Source of the DNA: Pseudomonadota bacterium
Lineage (GTDB): Bacteria; Pseudomonadota; Gammaproteobacteria; Xanthomonadales; Rhodanobacteraceae
Reading direction: 5' to 3'
Assembly (NCBI GenBank): GCA_021793195.1
Contig: JAJYTG010000011.1
Span: forward strand, 1-34,166
DNA: 34,166 nucleotides
The number at the start of each line of letters is the position of its first letter. Position 1 is the first letter of the stretch. The notes below the pieces were generated by a model. It was not told the origin of the DNA. It saw only the letters and a program-made list of their open reading frames with translations, and did not search any database. Made by a program: the position numbers and the translations under genes. This document shows positions 26,714 to 34,166 of this stretch, in pieces.

Positions 26714-26855
26714 GTCATCCCTTGGGGATTTTTCCGCTGGACTCCCTTCGGTCGCCCCGAAAAGGGACTCCCTTCGGTCGTCCCGAAAAGGGACTCCCTT
26801 CGGTCGTCCCGAAAAGGGACTCCCTTCGGTCGCGTTGGTCATCCCTTGGGGATTT
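26714..26855. repeat. 18-bp direct repeats flanking the 26-bp array
   Basis: GTCATCCCTTGGGGATTT occurs exactly at 26714-26731 and again at 26838-26855. Each copy contains the inverted repeat ATCCC-TTG-GGGAT and looks like a shortened form of the GTCATCC...GGATCTTTCC arms seen elsewhere in the window. Confidence 0.85.
26741..26832. repeat. 26-bp tandem array, about 3.5 copies
   Basis: ACTCCCTTCGGTCG recurs at 26741, 26767, 26793 and 26819, exactly every 26 bases; the remainder of each full unit is TCCCGAAAAGGG (first copy CCCCGAAAAGGG). Each unit carries TTCGG/CCGAA as a short inverted repeat. There are no unique spacers, so it is not a CRISPR array. Confidence 0.9.
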
Positions 26856-26858
26856 CAG

Positions 26859-26965
26859 TTGGTCATCCTGAACGCAGTGAAGGATCTTTCCGCGCGGTCA
26901 CGTTTCGGCACAGCTCACTCGCGTGCCGGCGAGACAGGCCCTTCGCTACGCTCAGGGTGACAAGC
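26859..26965. repeat. Inverted repeat pair, TTGTCAYCC/GGATCT family, copy 3
   Basis: The left arm begins TTGGTCATCCTGAACGCAG and runs to AAGGATCTTTCC; the right arm, inverted, contains CCCTTCGCTACGCTCAGGG and then TGACAAGC. Arm sequence, inverted orientation and spacing match the pairs near rph about 26 kb away. Confidence 0.75.
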
Positions 26966-26971
26966 TTGAAT

Positions 26972-27025
26972 CCGGGACCCGGGTCCCGGGTCCCGAGTCC
27001 CGAGTCGCGGTCCCGGGTCCCGGGT
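26972..27025. repeat. GGGTCCC heptanucleotide tract
   Basis: CGGGTCC units recur with a 7-bp period with a few substitutions (CGAGTCC, CGCGGTCC). The tract is related to the GGTCCC tract at 581-609. Confidence 0.8.
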
Positions 27026-27039
27026 CTGACAGCTGTCAG
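27026..27039. promoter_or_regulatory. 14-bp perfect palindrome upstream of the export operon
   Basis: CTGACAGCTGTCAG is its own reverse complement. It starts exactly where the GGGTCCC tract ends, about 87 bases before the adaptor gene. It could be an operator for a dimeric regulator or part of the repeat complex; sequence alone does not decide. Confidence 0.4.
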
Positions 27040-27125
27040 CAGCGATGCCTGATCCCTGCCTCTCGGCACGTTGCGGCGCGGTCGGCAGGCTATGGCAGAC
27101 TGCCGCGGCAGCATTGCCCGGGGAG

Positions 27126-28364
27126 ATGGGTGTGGACCAGACCGACCTGCTCAAGGAACTGCGCATCGGCAGGGACCAGCGCGATGAGGAGTCATCGCGT
27201 TTGCGCTGGCCGTGGGCCGTCGCTGTCGTGGTCGCGCTCGGGGTGCTGGCTGGTGGCGTCTGGATGCTGCGGGGCACGCGCAGCGTGGCCGTCGAGATCG
27301 TCGCCGCCGAGGCGCCCGTGGCGGGCAGTGAAACCGCTGCAGTGCTCCAGGCGACCGGCTACGTCACCGCCCGGCGCAAGGCCACGGTCTCGGCGCAGAT
27401 CACCGGCCGGCTGACCGAGGTGCATATCGAGGAGGGCGAGCGCGTCGTCCAGGGCCAGCTGCTGGCGCGCCTCGACGACGCCCAGGCCAAGGCTGCGCTG
27501 GATCTGGCGCGCGCGCAGCTGGCGGCCGCCCAGGCCGCGGTCGCCCAGTCCCGTGCCCAGGCGGTGCTGGCGCGGCAGACGCTGGTTCGTCAGCGCGATC
27601 TGGTGGCGCGCGGATTGACGCCGAAGCAGAGCTACGATCAGGCCAAGTCCGGCGCCGACGGCGCCGACGCCGCCCTGCTGGGTGCCGAGCGTCAGGTGGA
27701 AGTGGCCCGCGCCCAGCTCGAGGAGGCCAGGGTCAATTACGACTACACCTTCGTGCGCGCGCCCTTCGCCGGCGTGATCGTCGACAAGGCCGCGCAGGTG
27801 GGCGAAATCGTGTCACCGTTTTCTGCTGGCGGCGGCTTCACCCGTACCGGGGTGGCCACCATCGTCGACATGAACTCGCTCGAGGTCGATGTCGACGTCA
27901 ACGAGGCCTACATCGCGCGCATCCGCCCCGACCAGCCCGCCGAGGCCGTGCTCGACGCCTATCCCGACTGGAAGATCCCCGCGCACGTGATCGCCATCGT
28001 GCCGACCGCCGACAAGAGCAAGGCCACGGTCAAGGTGCGCGTGGCGCTGGAATCGAAGGACCCGCGCATCCTGCCGGACATGGGCGTGCGGGTGAGCTTT
28101 CTCGAGCAGGCGCCCAAGGCCGGATCCGCGCCGCCCAAGGGCGCACTGGTGCCGGCGACCGCGCTGGTCAAGCGCGAGGGCGGCGACGCGGTATTCGTGG
28201 TCGCGGCCGAACGCGCGCGGCTGACGCCGGTGACGGCGGGTCCGAGTTACGGCGATCTGCGCCTGATCGTGTCCGGCCTCGCGGTCGGTGCACGCGTGGT
28301 CGCCAAGCCGCCGTCGGACCTGGCCGACGGCGCGCGTGTGCACGCGGTCACAGCCTCCGAATGA
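27126..28364 (+). CDS. HlyD/MacA-like periplasmic adaptor of an ABC export system
   Basis: A membrane-fusion (adaptor) protein of about 412 residues. One N-terminal transmembrane helix (about residues 29-46, WAVAVVVALGVLAGGVWML) is followed by a barrel-sandwich half (VTARRKATVSAQITGRLTEV), an alpha-helical hairpin rich in Ala/Gln (about 120-190), the second half-motif FVRAPFAGVIVDKAAQVGEI, and beta-barrel and membrane-proximal domains. It would bridge the permeases to an outer-membrane channel, which is not encoded here. The start is ATG 27126 or GTG 27132: the GGGGAG box touches the ATG but is six bases from the GTG, so GTG may be the true start. It heads a four-gene operon. Confidence 0.9.
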   Translation: MGVDQTDLLKELRIGRDQRDEESSRLRWPWAVAVVVALGVLAGGVWMLRGTRSVAVEIVAAEAPVAGSETAAVLQATGYVTARRKATVSAQITGRLTEVHIEEGERVVQGQLLARLDDAQAKAALDLARAQLAAAQAAVAQSRAQAVLARQTLVRQRDLVARGLTPKQSYDQAKSGADGADAALLGAERQVEVARAQLEEARVNYDYTFVRAPFAGVIVDKAAQVGEIVSPFSAGGGFTRTGVATIVDMNSLEVDVDVNEAYIARIRPDQPAEAVLDAYPDWKIPAHVIAIVPTADKSKATVKVRVALESKDPRILPDMGVRVSFLEQAPKAGSAPPKGALVPATALVKREGGDAVFVVAAERARLTPVTAGPSYGDLRLIVSGLAVGARVVAKPPSDLADGARVHAVTASE

Positions 28365-28404
28365 CTTCCTCCGATCATCACTCCCGGCAACCGAGGATCA
28401 CGCC

Positions 28405-29097
<693 letters not shown>

Positions 29098-29124
29098 AGA
29101 CGCAGGCTGCCGGGAGAGACGACG

Positions 29125-30285
29125 ATGAAATACCTGCATCTGGTCTGGACCGCGCTGTTCCGGCGCAAGACGCGCACCGCGTTCACCCTGCTGTCGGTGC
29201 TGGCGGCGTTTCTGCTGTTCGGCATGCTCGATGCGGTGCGCACCGCGTTCGACGCCGGCACCAATGCCGCGGGCGTCGACCGCATGATCGTCTCGTCGCG
29301 GTTCTCGATCATCCAGCCGCTGCCCTACAGCCTGCTGAATCAGATCCAGACCGTGCCGGGCGTCAAGGCCGTTGCCTATGCCAACTGGTTCGGCGGCACC
29401 TATCAGGACCCGAAGAACTTCTTCCCCAATTTCGCGATCAGTCCGAATTACCTCGACCTGTATCCCGAGATCGTGCTGTCGCCGGCCGAGCGCAAGGCCT
29501 TCGACGCCACCCGCACCGGCGCCGTGGTCGGCGCCACGCTGGCCAGGCGCTTCGGCTGGAAGATCGGCGACAAGATTCCGCTGATCGGTTCGATCTTCCC
29601 CAAGCGCGACGGCGGCAGCACCTGGACCTTCGATCTGGTGGGCATCTTCAAGGTCCGCAATCCGCAGCTCAAGGGACTCGAACAGCAGATGCTGTTCCAC
29701 TGGAAATACTTCGACGAGGCCAACGCCTACTACCGCAACCAGGTCGGCTGGTACATCGTCAAGGTGGCCGATCCGGCGCAGTCGGACCGCATCGCGCAGA
29801 CGATCGACCGGCTGTCGCAGAACTCCGACCACGAGACCAGGACCGAGACCGAGCAGGCCTTCCAGCTGGCCTTCGCCAAGCAGATCGGCGACATCGGCCT
29901 GATCGTCGGCGGCATCATGGCGGCGGTGTTCTTCACCCTGCTGCTGCTGACCGGCAACACCATGGCGCAGGCGGTGCGCGAGCGCATCCCCGAGCTGGCG
30001 GTGCTGAAGACGCTGGGATTTTCCAATCGCACCGTGCTGCTGCTGGTGCTGGCCGAGTCGATGCTGCTGATCGTGCTGGGCGGGGTGCTTGGTCTGGGCC
30101 TGGCCGCGCTGCTGCTGCCGGCGGTCAATGCCGCGGCGGGCGGGCAGATCGTGCTGCCGCCGGTGGGCATGGCCACGTGGACCCTGGGCATCGCGCTGAT
30201 GCTGGTGATCGGCCTGGTGGTCGGTGCGCTGCCGGCGCTGCGCGGCATGCGTCTCAACATTGTCGATGCGCTCGCGGGGCGCTGA
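29125..30285 (+). CDS. FtsX/MacB-like ABC permease 1
   Basis: A 386-residue permease with the standard four-helix FtsX layout. The first helix is near residues 17-37 ([20 protein letters not shown]), followed by a large periplasmic MacB-core domain (about 40-255). Three C-terminal helices follow, from [20 protein letters not shown] to [16 protein letters not shown]. The cytoplasmic coupling motif is [20 protein letters not shown]. It ends [15 protein letters not shown]. It differs clearly from permease 2, so the two probably form a heterodimer. The predicted ribosome-binding site is GGGAGA a few bases before ATG 29125. Confidence 0.92.
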   Translation: MKYLHLVWTALFRRKTRTAFTLLSVLAAFLLFGMLDAVRTAFDAGTNAAGVDRMIVSSRFSIIQPLPYSLLNQIQTVPGVKAVAYANWFGGTYQDPKNFFPNFAISPNYLDLYPEIVLSPAERKAFDATRTGAVVGATLARRFGWKIGDKIPLIGSIFPKRDGGSTWTFDLVGIFKVRNPQLKGLEQQMLFHWKYFDEANAYYRNQVGWYIVKVADPAQSDRIAQTIDRLSQNSDHETRTETEQAFQLAFAKQIGDIGLIVGGIMAAVFFTLLLLTGNTMAQAVRERIPELAVLKTLGFSNRTVLLLVLAESMLLIVLGGVLGLGLAALLLPAVNAAAGGQIVLPPVGMATWTLGIALMLVIGLVVGALPALRGMRLNIVDALAGR

Positions 30286-30294
30286 GGGGGACGT

Positions 30295-31599
30295 ATGCGG
30301 GTACTCACCGGTGTGCTGACCATCGTCCTGCTCGCGGTCGCGCTGGCGGCGTGGATCATGCTGCCATGGACCGTGCTGCTGGCGATCCTGGTCTTGCTGG
30401 CCGTGGCGATGCTGCTGACGCGGCGCGGCCGTCAGGCACTGCAGGTGACACGGGTTGGCGTCGCCACCCTGCCGCAGCGGCTGGGCTCGTCTTCGGTGAT
30501 CCTGGTCGGCATCGCCGGCGTGGTCGGTGTGCTGGTCGCGCTGCTGGCGATGGCCGGCGGCTTCGAGGCCACACTCAAGGCCAGTGGCAGCAGTGACACC
30601 GCGATCGTCCTGCGCGCCGGCTCCAACAACGAGCTGTCCTCTGGCATCGACCGCGCCAGCACCACGCTGATCGCGCAGGCGCCCGGCATCGCCAAAGACG
30701 CGCAGGGCCATCCGATCGCCTCGCCGGAACTGGTGGTGATCGTCAATCTGCCCAAGAAGAGCACCGGCACCACGGCCAATGTGCAGCTGCGCGGCGTCGG
30801 CCCCGAGGCCTGGTCACTGTATCCGCGCCTCAGAATCATCAAGGGTCGGCGTTTCACCCCCGGCTTGCGCGAGCTGGTAGTGGGCAAGGGTGCCGAAGCG
30901 CAGTTCGCCGGACTCGGCATCGGCAGCAAGGTCCTGCTGGGACGCCAGCCCTGGACCGTGGTCGGCGAGTTCGACGCCGGCGATGCACACGACTCGGAGC
31001 TCTGGGGCGACAGCGAGACCGTGGCCTCGGCCTATCGCCGCAATGGTTTCCAGTCGGTCAGCGTGCGCCTTGCGGACCCGGCGGATTTCACCCGCTTCAA
31101 GGCCGCACTGCTCAGCAACCCCCAGCTCAAGGTCGATGTCGAAACCACGCGCAGCTACTACGCCAAGCAGTCGGCCGGGCTGACCCGGGTGATCCGCGCG
31201 GTCGGCATCACCGTGGCGGTGATCATGGCGATCGGAGCGATCTTCGGCGCGCTCAACACCATGTACGCCGCGGTCGCGGCGCGTGCGCGCGAGATCGCCA
31301 CGCTGCGCGCGATCGGCTTCACCGGCCTGCCGGTGGTCGTCTCGGTGCTGCTGGAAACCATGTTGCTGGCCCTGCTGGGCGGCCTGCTCGGCGGCGCGAT
31401 CGCCTGGCTGGTCTTCAACAACTACACCGTCTCGACCCTGGGTCAGAACTTCAGCCAGGTGGTGTTCCAGTTCCGCGTCACGCCGGCGTTGCTGATCGCC
31501 GGGCTGAAATGGGCGCTGGCGATCGGCTTCGTCGGCGGGCTGTTTCCGGCGCTGCGCGCCGCGCGCCTGCCGGTGACGACGGCGCTGCGGGAGTTGTAG
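30295..31599 (+). CDS. FtsX/MacB-like ABC permease 2, with extra N-terminal hydrophobic hairpin
   Basis: A 434-residue FtsX-type permease. The MacB-like part starts near residue 55 (QVTRVGVATLPQRLGSSSVI), with its first helix at about 64-84, a periplasmic domain, and three C-terminal helices including VIMAIGAIFGALNTMYAAVA; the coupling loop is RAREIATLRAIGFTGLPVVV, and it ends AARLPVTTALREL. Unlike permease 1 it begins with two closely spaced hydrophobic stretches (about residues 5-21 and 24-40), giving six predicted helices. GAGGGGG precedes ATG 30295. It is the last gene of the export operon. Substrate unknown. Confidence 0.9.
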   Translation: MRVLTGVLTIVLLAVALAAWIMLPWTVLLAILVLLAVAMLLTRRGRQALQVTRVGVATLPQRLGSSSVILVGIAGVVGVLVALLAMAGGFEATLKASGSSDTAIVLRAGSNNELSSGIDRASTTLIAQAPGIAKDAQGHPIASPELVVIVNLPKKSTGTTANVQLRGVGPEAWSLYPRLRIIKGRRFTPGLRELVVGKGAEAQFAGLGIGSKVLLGRQPWTVVGEFDAGDAHDSELWGDSETVASAYRRNGFQSVSVRLADPADFTRFKAALLSNPQLKVDVETTRSYYAKQSAGLTRVIRAVGITVAVIMAIGAIFGALNTMYAAVAARAREIATLRAIGFTGLPVVVSVLLETMLLALLGGLLGGAIAWLVFNNYTVSTLGQNFSQVVFQFRVTPALLIAGLKWALAIGFVGGLFPALRAARLPVTTALREL

Positions 31600-31698
31600 C
31601 GCCTTTGCGGGCCGATGCCACCCGCCCTACCTGTTTCAGGACATCGGTTGCGCCCGGCTGGTTTGGGAGCGGGGCATCATCAATTCGAAGGTGATTTC

Positions 31699-32283
31699 AT
31701 GGATGCGTTGCTGCACCTGCTGCTGGTCAACCTGATCCCGCTGTTCTGGTTGGCGTGGCTCGCGTACTGGTGGTTTGGCGCCGGAAAGCTGAAGGCGGTG
31801 GAGCGACGCGAATCAAGCGTACAGCGTGCCGGTCATGCCATCCCGATGATATTTGCCGCGCTGTTGTTCCTGCTGCCCGCTCGACCACTCGGCATGCTCG
31901 CTGCGCCCTTCATCGCGCGCAGCGGAATCGGTTACGGCATCGGCTTGACCCTGGTCATGCTCGGCCTTGGCTTCGCCGTCCAGGCGCGCAGGCACCTGGG
32001 CGCCAACTGGAGCGCCATGGTCACGCTCAAACACGACCACAGCCTGATTCGCAGCGGCCCTTATCGGTACCTGCGCCATCCGATCTACACCGGCATGTTG
32101 ATTGCCTTCGCCGGCAGTGCGCTGGCGCTCGGCGAGTGGCGCGGCTTGCTGGCCATGCTGCTGGTCGTGGCGGCGCTGGTGGTCAAGCTGCGGCGCGAGG
32201 AATGCCTGATGCTGGAGCACTTCGGCACTGCCTACGCGGACTATCGCCGAGCAAGCTGGGCGCTGCTGCCCTGGATCTACTGA
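31699..32283 (+). CDS. Isoprenylcysteine carboxyl methyltransferase-like membrane protein
   Basis: A 194-residue polytopic protein of the ICMT/PEMT-like superfamily. It has hydrophobic segments near residues 7-26, 49-63, 73-95 and 132-160. The SAM-binding signature GPYRYLRHPIYTGM is followed by RREECLMLEHFGTAYADYRR, the conserved Glu-containing C-terminal block. Bacterial members methylate unknown lipid or isoprenoid acids; protein prenylation is not expected here. ATG 31699 has GAAGGTGA about six bases upstream, so the longer frame from 31615 is rejected. It lies about 100 bases after the export operon with no evident terminator, and a functional link is unproven. Confidence 0.87.
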   Translation: MDALLHLLLVNLIPLFWLAWLAYWWFGAGKLKAVERRESSVQRAGHAIPMIFAALLFLLPARPLGMLAAPFIARSGIGYGIGLTLVMLGLGFAVQARRHLGANWSAMVTLKHDHSLIRSGPYRYLRHPIYTGMLIAFAGSALALGEWRGLLAMLLVVAALVVKLRREECLMLEHFGTAYADYRRASWALLPWIY

Positions 32284-32369
32284 CGGGCCGTCAGGCTGGC
32301 GCATTCGATCCGGGTAGCGTCGCCTGATGGATGGCTCACGGCCAAGGGTGCCGTCGCGAAGCCCGGCGC

Positions 32370-33257
32370 TCAGCGCCGCTGCCGCGCAAGGGTGATGAAG
32401 GCGACGCCGGCGAGGATCACCGCCATGCCGATCCACTCACGCGGCCCGGGATGCTCGCCACCGAGCGCGACGCCCAGCAGGACTGCCACCGGCGGATTGA
32501 CGTAGGCGTAGCTGGTGGCGAGCGCCGGGCGCACGTGGTGCAGCAGGTAGATGTAGGCGCTGAAGCCGACGATCGAGCCGAACACCACCAGATAGGCGAA
32601 TGCGCCCCAGGCGCTCGCGTCCGGCACGGCCGTGAAGCGTTCGCCGGCAAGCAGGGCCATCAGCGCCAGGGCCACGCCGCCCGCCAGCATCTGCGCCGCC
32701 GTGCTCATCGCGCCGCTCGGCATGTCTTGCCGCCGGCTCCATACCGAGCCCAAGGCCCAGGCACAGGCGGCGATCACCAGCGCCGCGGCACCAAGCGGCG
32801 CGGCGCGCAGGTCGCCACCGAAGTTGAGGATCAGCACGCCGGCCAGACCGACCAGTACGCCCAGCCATTCCGAGCGCCGCGGCCAGTCGCCATAGAGCGC
32901 CGAGAACACCGCCGCGAACAGGGTCACGCTGGCCACGGCGACCGCGGCGATGCCGGAGGCGACGCTCTGCTCGGCATAGCAGACCAGGCCATTGCCGAAG
33001 CCGAGCAGCAGCAGGCCGGTGAACGCGGCGTTGCGCCACTGGATGCGCGTGGGAGCCGGTGCGCCGCGCAGGCGCAGGAATGCGTACAGGCCGCCGCCGG
33101 CGATCAGGAAGCGGATCGCCGCCAGTGCGAACGGCGGGAAGCCTTCCAGCGCGATGCGGATGGCGAAGTAGGTCGAGCCCCAGACCAGATAGACCGCGGC
33201 AAGCGCGGCGAACACGGGCAGTCGGGGCGTGGTCGCGGCGACCGGAGGGGTGGGCAT
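32370..33257 (-). CDS. YedA-like EamA-family metabolite exporter
   Basis: A 295-residue drug/metabolite transporter with ten hydrophobic helices in two EamA repeats. The opening LAAVYLVWGSTYFAIRIALE, then GLLLLGFGNGLVCYAEQ and the C-terminal VRPALATSYAYVNPPVAVLLG follow the E. coli YedA pattern closely. Substrate is unknown; relatives export amino acids or other small metabolites. ATG 33257 is preceded on the minus strand by a CT-rich stretch (GAGAGAGAGAG on the plus strand) with no good Shine-Dalgarno. It lies 36 bases after the ada-type gene on the same strand, so they may share a transcript. Confidence 0.9.
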   Translation of the reverse strand: MPTPPVAATTPRLPVFAALAAVYLVWGSTYFAIRIALEGFPPFALAAIRFLIAGGGLYAFLRLRGAPAPTRIQWRNAAFTGLLLLGFGNGLVCYAEQSVASGIAAVAVASVTLFAAVFSALYGDWPRRSEWLGVLVGLAGVLILNFGGDLRAAPLGAAALVIAACAWALGSVWSRRQDMPSGAMSTAAQMLAGGVALALMALLAGERFTAVPDASAWGAFAYLVVFGSIVGFSAYIYLLHHVRPALATSYAYVNPPVAVLLGVALGGEHPGPREWIGMAVILAGVAFITLARQRR

Positions 33258-33293
33258 CGGGGGTGATCGGAGAGAGAGAGCAGGACGCGTAGC

Positions 33294-34166
33294 TTAGCGG
33301 CCCGTGCGGGCGCGCGACGGGCGCGCGACGGGCATCGCGCTGACCGCGGCCCGCTCGGCCTCGAGCACGGCGCGCTTGCGCGCCAGGCCCCAGCGCCATC
33401 CGCCGAGGCCGCCGTCCTCGCGGATCACGCGATGGCAGGGCACCACCAGCGCCAGCCGATTGCTGCCGCAGGCGCTGCCGACCGCGCGCGCGGCGTTCGG
33501 CGCGCCGATCGTGGTCGCCAGCTCGGCGTAGCTGACCGTGGTGCCGCGCGGGATTCGCGTCAGCGCCTGCCACACGCGCCACTGAAAGGCGGTGCCGGTG
33601 ACATCGATCGGCGGCACGGGCGCCTCGCTGCCGGCAATCTCGGCGGCAATCCGCGCCAGCGCCGGCGCCAGCCAGGCATCGCGGCCGTCGTCCTCGCGGC
33701 TGAGCGTGGCGCGCGGAAACGCGGCGCGCAGACCGGTGATCAACGCGTCGTCGTCGTCGCCGATCTCGACCGCACACAGGCCACGTGCAGTTGCCCCCAC
33801 CAGCACACGGCCGAAAGGCGTTCCCAGCGTGGTGTAGCGGATCGCGACGCCTGCGCCGCCCTGTCGCCAGCGCGCCGGGCTCATGCCGAGCAGGGCGTCG
33901 CTGCGCTCGTAGACGCGGCTGTCGGAACCGAAACCGGCGTCGGCGACCGCCGCGCTCACCGAATCCGCCTGCGCCAGTCCGGCGCGCAGACGGCGGAAGC
34001 GATGGGCCCGCGCGTAGGCCGCGGGCGGCAGGCCGTAGCGCTGGCGGAAGGCGCGCGCGAGATGGGCGCGGCTGAGGCCGACCGCCGCGGCCAGCGTGGC
34101 CAGCGGCGGCGCCGGCTCGTCGGTCTCCAGCGCGCGACGCACGTGCTCCAGCGCGTCGTCGGGGGC
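33294..34166 (-). CDS. ada: Ada-type AraC regulator/O6-methylguanine-DNA methyltransferase, 5' end outside window
   Basis: At least 290 codons are visible; the open frame continues past the right edge, and the ORF-track GTG at 34142 is internal. The visible part starts with an AraC-type helix-turn-helix domain containing AVADAGFGSDSRVYERSDALLGMSP, a block characteristic of Ada. The methyltransferase domain follows, with RVWQALTRIPRGTTVSYAEL and the active-site LVVPCHRVI, whose Cys takes the methyl group from O6-methylguanine. Whether the N-terminal zinc-binding phosphotriester-repair domain is present cannot be seen. The C-terminus is short and basic, with an 11-bp duplication (GGGCGCGCGAC) near the stop. 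Confidence 0.9.
   Translation of the reverse strand, partial: APDDALEHVRRALETDEPAPPLATLAAAVGLSRAHLARAFRQRYGLPPAAYARAHRFRRLRAGLAQADSVSAAVADAGFGSDSRVYERSDALLGMSPARWRQGGAGVAIRYTTLGTPFGRVLVGATARGLCAVEIGDDDDALITGLRAAFPRATLSREDDGRDAWLAPALARIAAEIAGSEAPVPPIDVTGTAFQWRVWQALTRIPRGTTVSYAELATTIGAPNAARAVGSACGSNRLALVVPCHRVIREDGGLGGWRWGLARKRAVLEAERAAVSAMPVARPSRARTGR

Larger units (their letters stand above)
26630..27125. other. Gene-free, repeat-dense spacer before the export operon
   Basis: Nearly 500 bases without a credible gene. In order it contains a TGAGCGG x3 microsatellite, an 18-bp direct repeat flanking a 26-bp tandem array, a TTGGTCATCC/GGATCT inverted pair, a GGGTCCC tract, a 14-bp perfect palindrome, and about 85 bases leading to the adaptor gene. 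ORFs called across it arise because the 26-bp unit stays open in several frames. Confidence 0.8.

Noticed and set aside
26741-26832. Possible CRISPR array
   Set aside because: The 26-bp units follow each other directly with no unique spacers and no cas genes nearby; it is a plain tandem repeat.
26687-27052. Small ORFs across the repeat region (also 26694..26960 and 26863..27114)
   Set aside because: Their sequences are translations of the 26-bp and GGGTCCC repeats; no ribosome-binding site or recognisable protein.
31699-32283. ICMT-like methyltransferase as a fifth member of the export operon
   Set aside because: It has its own ribosome-binding site after a gap of about 100 bases and no sequence feature ties it to the transporter; co-transcription is possible but unsupported.

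Overview
The window reads as ordinary chromosome of a high-GC gammaproteobacterium, most likely order Lysobacterales (Xanthomonadales; Xanthomonadaceae or Rhodanobacteraceae). The grounds are gene content and order: gmk/rpoZ/spoT/ridA/recG, pilMNOPQ divergent from the PBP1a gene, a type B ribosomal protein L31, a complete Mla lipid-trafficking set, very high third-position GC, and CATCC/GGATC-type intergenic repeats. The species cannot be named from the sequence alone. No rRNA, tRNA, prophage, insertion sequence or CRISPR array was seen.

Layout. 1-153: 5' part of rdgB (minus). 154-624: a gene-free, repeat-dense stretch. 625-1353: rph (minus), divergent from yicC-gmk (plus). 3084-6262: mlaFEDCB, with mlaA convergent (6312-7292). 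7456-12538: rpoZ-spoT-ridA-recG, then a nucleoside hydrolase, rpmE2 and gltA. 15462-18607: an unrecognised conserved-looking protein and mrcA (PBP1a), both minus. 18842-24000: the pilMNOPQ operon. 24128-25456: a MarR-type regulator and a SpoU/TrmH RNA methyltransferase. 25476-26629: mscL and a fumarylacetoacetase-fold hydrolase (minus). 26630-27125: a second repeat-dense stretch. 27126-31599: a four-gene MacAB-like ABC export system with two different permeases. 31699-32283: an ICMT-like membrane methyltransferase. 32370-34166: a YedA-like EamA exporter and an Ada-type DNA repair regulator whose start lies outside the window (minus).

Functional themes. mlaFEDCB plus mlaA should keep outer-membrane lipid asymmetry. 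pilMNOPQ builds the alignment subcomplex and outer-membrane secretin of the type IV pilus. rpoZ and spoT link RNA polymerase and (p)ppGpp metabolism. The export operon supplies adaptor, ATPase and permeases but no outer-membrane channel gene.

Hunt result. I found no convincing undescribed multi-gene system. The most unusual DNA is in the two gene-free stretches, which share an inverted-pair repeat family, GGTCCC/GGGTCCC tracts and local tandem duplications. Protein-level oddities are the unrecognised gene downstream of mrcA (possibly a degenerate nucleotidyltransferase fold), a nucleoside hydrolase with Ala where the usual catalytic His-Asp pair has His, and an ABC permease with an extra N-terminal hydrophobic hairpin.
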